Shown: positions 6,293 through 9,820 of the stretch, in pieces | How positions within the stretch are numbered: position 1 is the first letter of the stretch | Layout: every line of letters begins with the position of its first letter | NCBI GenBank assembly: GCA_031257995.1 | Contig: JAIRNN010000156.1 | Location: 1 to 9,820, forward strand | Length of the DNA stretch: 9,820 bases | Reading direction: 5' to 3' | DNA from: Spirochaetaceae bacterium | Lineage (GTDB): Bacteria; Spirochaetota; Spirochaetia; Treponematales; Breznakiellaceae | Program-made: the position numbers and the translations under genes | Notes under the pieces: model-generated | Told to the model about the DNA's origin: nothing | Database searches by the model: none | Seen by the model: only the letters and a program-made list of their open reading frames with translations

Positions 6293-6563
6293 TACAAAAC
6301 GTGAAAAAGATAAAAAAAGGGGGAAAATAAGATTTAACCGTAGGTTGAAGCCGGGATGCTGTGCTTGAGACTGCGCGGTTCATTCTTGCCATTATCCACT
6401 TTCCATTTTCAATTCCCGGAGGGGTGGTTCCGGGGCCCTGTTGCATATATTTACCGTAAATCATTCATGGGCGCCGTATTGCGGGAATGCCAAAACGCGC
6501 TCGACTTTTCGTGCGCGGCATTGGGTGCCCTGTAGAGGGGGAAGCGTAAGAATTGTGGAGGGC
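6293..6563. other. Intergenic region between the RAYT-like unit and HU
   Basis: I see no gene. The stretch begins A-rich (GTGAAAAAGATAAAAAAAGG) and includes a possible repeat arm at 6333-6344. The motif at 6381-6424 recurs after the kinase gene. AATGCC (6485-6490) and GGCATT (6518-6523) are complementary around an interrupted stem. GGGGGAAG at 6536-6543 is the left arm of an inverted repeat that reaches into the HU coding tail. Confidence 0.4.
6381..6424. repeat. Short repeat shared with 9304-9341
   Basis: CATTCTTGCCATTATCCACT with following TTCCATTTTCAATTCCC and GGAGGGG resembles CATTCCGAGCATTATCCATT with TTTCATTCCC and AAAAGGGG at 9304-9341. Both have a CATTATCCA core, a T-rich middle, then TTCCC and a GGGG end. 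It may be a second small interspersed repeat family. Confidence 0.4.
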
Positions 6564-6606
6564 CTACGGCTCGGAGCAAGTCTGAAGCGAGGGAGAGACT
6601 TCCCCC
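6536..6606. repeat. Inverted repeat spanning the end of the HU gene
   Basis: GGGGGAAG (6536-6543) and CTTCCCCC (6599-6606) are a perfect 8-bp inverted pair enclosing the HU stop codon (6564-6566). The right arm context GAGAGACTTCCCC is similar to GAGAGACTCCCC of the inverted repeat at 9377-9388. Confidence 0.4.
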
Positions 6607-6971
6607 ACCTTGCCATTCTCCCCCGTCACGCCGCTCCTAAGGAAAGCCTCTGTGGAACCCTCCACAGCAGACGGCGGCAGGTTCCATACTTCACGTTTTA
6701 GCTCACGGCCTGGTTTCCAGTAGGGGATGCTGTGCGACCTCACGACCACCGGCTCGCCCGTCCGGGGGTTACGGGCCCGAGCGCGGCCTTTACGGGCACG
6801 CGCTTCAAAAGTACCGAATCCCCGCAACTCAACGGTTTTTCCGCAGGCGATCGCGTCTTTCAGTTTTTTGATCGTAAGATTGACCACCATTTTAACGTCT
6901 TCGCGCTCTATGCCGGTAGCATCATAGATCGAATCGATGAGATCAGACTTCGTGTATTTCCCGCCTGCCAT
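6564..6971 (-). CDS. hup: HU-family DNA-binding protein with C-terminal extension
   Basis: This is a histone-like HU/IHF-family protein that binds and bends the nucleoid DNA as a dimer. Residues 1-95 make a standard HU body: KYTKSDLIDSIYDATGI, dimer helices, GKTVELRGFGTFEARARKGR (44-63) and the DNA-intercalating arm NPRTGEPV (68-75). WKPGRELKREVWNLP (85-99) closes the usual fold. The ORF then continues for about 37-40 residues with no HU similarity (PSAVEGSTEAFLRSGV and onward, ending TCSEP). Ordinary HU proteins stop near 90-100 aa. The tail DNA holds a perfect hairpin (6650-6667) and one arm of a larger inverted repeat. I therefore infer that the natural stop was lost and the frame now reads through repeat-like DNA. 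It is third in an operon after rpsT, 15 bases away, with only a weak ribosome site (GCGGGGT). Confidence 0.92.
   Translation of the reverse strand: MAGGKYTKSDLIDSIYDATGIEREDVKMVVNLTIKKLKDAIACGKTVELRGFGTFEARARKGRARARNPRTGEPVVVRSHSIPYWKPGRELKREVWNLPPSAVEGSTEAFLRSGVTGENGKVGEVSPSLQTCSEP
6650..6667. repeat. Hairpin within the HU tail
   Basis: CTGTGGA and TCCACAG form a perfect 7-bp stem around a 4-base loop. No T-run follows on the minus strand, so it is not a typical intrinsic terminator. It lies about 9-26 bases past the codon where HU homology ends. Confidence 0.5.
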
Positions 6972-6986
6972 ACGACCCCGCTTTTT

Positions 6987-7277
6987 TTACTCCGAGACCG
7001 CTTTTTTGACACCGAACGCGGCGTTAAACCGCTTCTGCATACGCGATTTCTTTCGCGCTGCGGCATTCTTGGCGATAACCCCCTTGCGAGCCGCGCTGTC
7101 CAGCCGCTTGACGAGCGACTTGAGCTGAGCTTCCGATGCCGCTTCATCCTTTTTCGCGCTTGCTTCCACGAATTTTCGTGCCGTGCCGCGCACCGCCGTT
7201 TTCACCGACTTGTTGGCAATCCGCCGCGCTTCGCTCTGCCGATGCCGCTTTTCCGCCGAATTCTTTTTCTTAGCCAT
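6987..7277 (-). CDS. rpsT: 30S ribosomal protein S20
   Basis: This is ribosomal protein S20, a 96-aa basic helical protein that binds 16S rRNA early in small-subunit assembly. The N-terminus MAKKKNSAEKRHRQSEARR is the hallmark S20 start. It is followed by NKSVKTAVRG, the acidic-basic helix LKSLVKRLDSAARKGVI, and the conserved end NAAARKKSRMQKRFNAAF. Length is slightly above the usual 85-90 aa because of the short GVKKAVSE tail. It is the middle gene of the minus-strand operon, 12 bases after the zinc-ribbon gene and 15 bases before HU. An AAGGATAAGG ribosome site lies just before its ATG. Expression should come from the strong promoter at 7538-7566. Confidence 0.97.
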   Translation of the reverse strand: MAKKKNSAEKRHRQSEARRIANKSVKTAVRGTARKFVEASAKKDEAASEAQLKSLVKRLDSAARKGVIAKNAAARKKSRMQKRFNAAFGVKKAVSE

Positions 7278-7289
7278 ACCTTATCCTTA

Positions 7290-7463
7290 TTACCTGAAGT
7301 CCGACGGACGGCGCTCGGTACGCTTGCACTTCTCGCATTCGGCGACATTCTTCACTTTGCCGTTGTCAAAAAGCGCCTTCATCTTTACTTCGCCGCCGCA
7401 GGAACAAAAAAATTTCTGCGTTGAACTCCCCGTACGGGCGTTCTTTGATATAACCTGTGCCAT
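7290..7463 (-). CDS. Small zinc-ribbon protein (57 aa)
   Basis: This is a 57-residue ORF, MAQVISKNARTGSSTQKFFC and on to RRPSDFR, then TAA. Two cysteine pairs, CSCGG (C20, C22) and CEKCKR (C43, C46), form a likely zinc ribbon around a short two-stranded stretch (EVKMKALFDNGKVKNV). GGGGAG, about seven bases upstream of the ATG, is a good ribosome site. The gene is first in the operon with rpsT and HU, 12 bases ahead of S20, directly under a perfect consensus promoter. The position and basic, zinc-binding nature suggest a ribosome- or RNA-associated role, by inference only. I do not recognise a named family. It does not look like S14, L32, L33 or L36, which have different cysteine spacing. It could easily be missed because of its length. 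Confidence 0.85.
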   Translation of the reverse strand: MAQVISKNARTGSSTQKFFCSCGGEVKMKALFDNGKVKNVAECEKCKRTERRPSDFR

Positions 7464-7537
7464 AAATTACTCCCCGCTCTCATGCGCCCGCCTCATGCGG
7501 TACCGCTCCAAGCTAAAATGATGTATACTTGATAACC

Positions 7538-7566
7538 ATTATACACGGAGGAGAGAAAAGTGTCAA
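7538..7566 (-). promoter_or_regulatory. Perfect consensus sigma-70 promoter of the operon
   Basis: On the minus strand, TTGACA (7566-7561) and TATAAT (7543-7538) are separated by exactly 17 bases. Both hexamers match consensus at 6 of 6. Transcription should start near 7531, giving a leader of about 68 bases before the zinc-ribbon ATG. The -35 box overlaps the GTG start codon and second codon of the divergent kinase gene. Confidence 0.85.
7547..7553 (+). promoter_or_regulatory. Ribosome binding site that fixes the GTG start of the kinase
   Basis: GGAGGAG is a near-perfect Shine-Dalgarno sequence placed six bases before GTG 7560. No ATG occurs at a suitable distance in this frame, so GTG is the start. 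A TATACT box at 7524-7529 might be its -10 element, but no matching -35 is visible. Confidence 0.75.
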
Positions 7567-9248
7567 CAAACCTGACGATACGCTGGCTGGACGGCGAAAC
7601 CGAAGACGCGGCGGCGACCGTTTCGGGGGAATTTCCCGTGGGGACAACCTCAGACGAGGCGCTGGACGCGCTGGGTATTTGCGGGACAGCCCGAAAAGAC
7701 ATCGCGGCGGTCTATGCCAACAACGAAATACAGTCCCTCTCCGCCCCCCTCGTCGTGAACACGGCCTTGAAACCCGTCTCTCTAGCTTCCCACGAGGGCC
7801 GCGTCGTCTATCGCGCCTCTCTCGCCTTTCTCTTGGGCGCCGCCGCCGCGCAGGTCTTTCCCAACTGCCGTCTCATCGTCGGCCACAGCTTGGGAAACGG
7901 CTACTACTACCACTTTGCCGATGAAAAACCGGCCTCGACGGACGAGTTTACGCGGCTCAAGCAAAAGATAATCGAACTCGTCGAAGCCGATTTTGCGATT
8001 TCCTTCTATTATGTCGCCCACGAGGAAGCCGTCGCCCTCTTCCAAGAACAAGGACAGACGGACACGGTGACACTTCTGGAAGAACGTATCGCCGCGCAAG
8101 TCCCCGTCTATGAGTGTAACGGCTGGGTAGACCTCACGGTCGGCGCGCTGGTACCGAGAACCGGCATACTCTCCGTATTCGACATCTTTCCCTACGAGGA
8201 TGGCTTCCTCCTCCGTTATCCAACCTCGTCTTCAGGCGGAATCATCGGCCCGTTTGAAGATATTCCCAAACTGTTTGCCGTCTACCGCGAGTACAAGCAG
8301 TGGGGGCGCATCGTCGGCCTCCACTCGGCAGGGGATCTCAACCGCCTGACCGGCAGCGGAAACATCGAAGACTTCATCCGCATCGCCGAAGCCTTTCACG
8401 CCAAAAAGCTCGCCGATGCCGCCGACAAAATCTATGCGATGCGCGGCGATGTACATATCGTACTGATCGCGGGCCCCTCAAGCTCCGGCAAAACCACCTC
8501 TGCTAAACGCATCTTCGTCCAACTGCGGGTGCTCGGCATGGAACCCCTCGCCATAAGCCTCGACGACTATTACAACCCCCCGAATCTAGCCCCCAAAGAC
8601 GAGAACGGCAACCCCGACCTCGAATGTCTCGAAGCACTCGATGTCCCCTACCTGAACGAACAACTGGAACGTCTCCTCTCAGGCGACGAGATCACTCTTC
8701 CGGTCTTCGACTTCAAGACCTGCATACGGCGCGAGGGCAGAAAAGTACGGGCCGGACGGCGCACCATCATCGTCATCGAAGGCATCCACGGCCTCAACGA
8801 CAAACTCACCGAGATGATCCCGGCCAAAGCAAAGTTCAAACTCTACGTCTCGCCCCTCACCCAGCTCAACTTGGACGACCATAACCGCGTCCCCACCTCC
8901 GACAACCGCCTCATCCGCCGCCTCGTCCGCGACCACCAGTTCCGGGGCACCGGCGCATCCCGTACCCTTTCGATGTGGCCCTCCGTGAGACGCGGCGAAC
9001 TCCGTCACATCTTTCCCTACCAAAACAGCGCGGACTTCATCTTCAACTCCGCCCTCGACTACGAGCTCGCCGTCCTCAAATTCTACGCCGAACCCCTCCT
9101 CCACACCGTCAAACCCCGCGAAACCGCCTTCGCCGAAGCCTCCCGCCTCCTCGGCTTCCTCGACCGCTTCACCCCTATCCTCCCGCAAACCGTCCCCCCC
9201 GAAAGCATCCTCCGCGAATTCATCGGCGGTAGCGGCTTCAAATACTAA
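7560..9248 (+). CDS. udk: Nucleoside (uridine) kinase with TGS/ThrRS-like N-terminus
   Basis: This 562-aa fusion protein belongs to the long uridine/nucleoside-kinase family. Residues about 1-65 resemble a TGS domain. About 80-220 resemble the threonyl-tRNA synthetase second additional (editing-type) domain: LGNGYYYHFADEKP, the helix LKQKIIELVEADF, and HEEAVALFQEQ. From about 295 on is a P-loop kinase of the Udk/PRK fold. It has Walker A GPSSSGKTTSAKR (305-317), the substrate-region aspartates SLDDYY (333-338) and IVIEGIHGLND (404-414), ending with an arginine-rich lid (RLIRRLVRDHQFRGTGAS). The expected reaction is ATP-dependent phosphorylation of uridine or cytidine in pyrimidine salvage. 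Substrate is not certain for the fused family. The ThrRS-type His-x3-His of the N-terminal domain is absent (RASLAF, with Ala86 and Phe90 at the histidine positions), so no editing is expected. Codons become strikingly C-rich toward the 3' end. It is transcribed divergently from the S20 operon. Confidence 0.9.
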   Translation: MSTNLTIRWLDGETEDAAATVSGEFPVGTTSDEALDALGICGTARKDIAAVYANNEIQSLSAPLVVNTALKPVSLASHEGRVVYRASLAFLLGAAAAQVFPNCRLIVGHSLGNGYYYHFADEKPASTDEFTRLKQKIIELVEADFAISFYYVAHEEAVALFQEQGQTDTVTLLEERIAAQVPVYECNGWVDLTVGALVPRTGILSVFDIFPYEDGFLLRYPTSSSGGIIGPFEDIPKLFAVYREYKQWGRIVGLHSAGDLNRLTGSGNIEDFIRIAEAFHAKKLADAADKIYAMRGDVHIVLIAGPSSSGKTTSAKRIFVQLRVLGMEPLAISLDDYYNPPNLAPKDENGNPDLECLEALDVPYLNEQLERLLSGDEITLPVFDFKTCIRREGRKVRAGRRTIIVIEGIHGLNDKLTEMIPAKAKFKLYVSPLTQLNLDDHNRVPTSDNRLIRRLVRDHQFRGTGASRTLSMWPSVRRGELRHIFPYQNSADFIFNSALDYELAVLKFYAEPLLHTVKPRETAFAEASRLLGFLDRFTPILPQTVPPESILREFIGGSGFKY

Positions 9249-9268
9249 CCATCTGTTCCTACAGGGGA

Positions 9269-9322
9269 ATGGATAATGAGCGCAGTTTGGTGGTTGCTCG
9301 TTTCATTCCGAGCATTATCCAT
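9269..9322 (+). terminator. Inverted repeat after the kinase gene, possible terminator
   Basis: ATGGATAATG (9269-9278) pairs perfectly with CATTATCCAT (9313-9322) and is followed at once by TTTT. The 34-base loop is long for an intrinsic terminator but holds a smaller GAGC/GCTC pair. The right arm belongs to the motif shared with 6381-6424, so it may instead be a repeat element end. Confidence 0.35.
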
Positions 9323-9336
9323 TTTTCATTCCCAAA

Positions 9337-9389
9337 AGGGGAGTCTCCCACTGTCAACAAGTTAAGGGATAATGCCGAGAGACTCCCCT
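9337..9389. repeat. 11-bp perfect inverted repeat
   Basis: AGGGGAGTCTC (9337-9347) and GAGACTCCCCT (9379-9389) are perfectly complementary, with a 31-base spacer. It lies in gene-free DNA downstream of the kinase. It may be a second hairpin of the terminator region or a small mobile repeat. Confidence 0.5.
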
Positions 9390-9560
9390 CTATTGCACGG
9401 CATTGACGGGAGGCATTGATAACGAATAGGGCCATGGACAGGCTTAGCTCACGCCCATGAAACAGCCTCGTTCACGACTATTTACTTTGACAACATGTCG
9501 ATAGGCAAGAGGGCCGCTGCCGGAACGCGGCTCCCGCAATGCCCCGCATTAATCACGGGC
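9390..9560. other. Gene-free stretch
   Basis: I see no gene, RNA or clear repeat here. The only item noted is GGCATTGA, which occurs twice (near 9399 and 9412). Confidence 0.4.
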
Positions 9561-9650
9561 TTTAATCACAGAGAACCGCAGATTGTGCAGACACAGATAA
9601 ACACGAATAAAGAAGGGTTTGAAACGAAAAATCCGCGTTCATCCACGGTT
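9561..9650. repeat. Interspersed palindromic repeat, copy D
   Basis: TTTAATCACAGAGAACCGCA starts the left arm, and AAAAATCCGCGTTCATCCACGG forms the core and right arm. The core AAAAATCCGC is shared with copy B, the AATCAC..ACCGCAGATT arm with copy C. The arms are imperfectly complementary (ACCGCAGATT against AATCCGCG, GTGGAT type pairs). No gene is associated with this copy in the window. Confidence 0.65.
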
Positions 9651-9677
9651 ACTGACCCGGCAATTATTATATAGGTA

Positions 9678-9740
9678 TGTCAATAGTCAGCGAAAATTTC
9701 ACCCTTTGACTATGGAAATTCACCAAGGAAAATTTCACCC
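9678..9740. mobile_element. Possible IS21-type element terminus
   Basis: The stretch starts TGTCAATAGTCAGCG and contains three direct repeats: GAAAATTTCACCC (9692-9704), GGAAATTCACC (9714-9724) and GGAAAATTTCACCC (9727-9740). ATAGTCA (9683-9689) and TGACTAT (9707-9713) are inverted. A TG tip followed by multiple short repeats that bind transposase is typical of IS21-family ends. The rest of the element would lie to the right of the window. Confidence 0.45.
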
Positions 9741-9748
9741 CCCTGTAT

Positions 9749-9820
9749 CTAAGCGACCGCCTCGGCCGGCCCCTTGCCGTCCGCAAAATAACAGGCCTGT
9801 ATCAGCCGTTTTGTTACATC
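9749..9820 (-). CDS. C-terminal 23 residues of an unidentified protein (partial)
   Basis: A minus-strand frame enters from the right edge and ends DVTKRLIQACYFADGKGPAE then AVA and TAG (9751-9749). Being just inside the putative element terminus, it could be the end of a transposase or helper gene of that element. The fragment is too short to assign a family. Confidence 0.4.
   Translation of the reverse strand, partial: DVTKRLIQACYFADGKGPAEAVA

Noticed and set aside
8679..9188. 169-codon acidic minus-strand frame inside the kinase
   Set aside because: It is antisense to the P-loop kinase domain and its Glu/Val/Gly-rich composition is the mirror of C-rich kinase codons.
5587..9470. GAGGCTGTTTCA at 5587-5598 and its reverse complement near 9459-9470, resembling some insertion-sequence tips
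   Set aside because: Only 12 bases match with no extension on either side. A few such matches are expected by chance in a window this size.
1..9820. CRISPR array, tRNA or rRNA genes
   Set aside because: No regularly spaced identical repeats, cloverleaf-like stretch or rRNA-like sequence was seen. The repeats present are dispersed and imperfect.

Overview
The window is a G+C-rich bacterial chromosome segment that mixes housekeeping genes with decaying mobile DNA. The adjacency of a small zinc-ribbon gene, rpsT (S20) and an HU gene, plus a long nucleoside-kinase fusion protein, resembles what I recall of treponeme-like spirochaetes. That assignment is an inference from gene order and recalled family similarity, at about 50% confidence.

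Layout. Positions 1-436 hold the C-terminal half of an IS110-family transposase, broken by two single-base deletions. Positions 577-1265 and 5605-6292 are two copies of one unit of about 690 bp. Each encodes, on the minus strand, a small protein of the Y1/REP-associated tyrosine transposase (RAYT) fold whose HUH histidines and nucleophile tyrosine are replaced. The right-hand copy is intact (169 aa); the left-hand copy is a pseudogene. In both copies the start codon lies in a hairpin that loops out the ribosome binding site. Short interspersed, partly palindromic repeats lie around the units and elsewhere (434-564, 1269-1364, 5543-5588, 9561-9650, fragment at 2955-2976).

Between the two units are an orphan NtrC-type sigma-54 response regulator (1602-2957), a macro-domain ADP-ribosyl hydrolase (3105-3620, minus) and a divergent, complete RecQ helicase (3702-5546). 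To the right, a minus-strand operon of zinc-ribbon protein, S20 and HU (7463 down to 6564) is driven by a perfect TTGACA-17-TATAAT promoter. That promoter overlaps the GTG start codon of the divergent nucleoside/uridine kinase gene (7560-9248). HU carries an unusual 40-residue C-terminal tail. After the kinase come inverted repeats, another interspersed repeat, and at the right edge a terminus with three direct repeats that looks like the end of an IS21-type element.

How things fit together. The housekeeping genes look intact and ordinary. The unusual part is the duplicated, apparently non-catalytic RAYT-like gene with its start-codon hairpin and nearby repeats. This could be a REP/RAYT-like pair that has lost, or changed, its chemistry.
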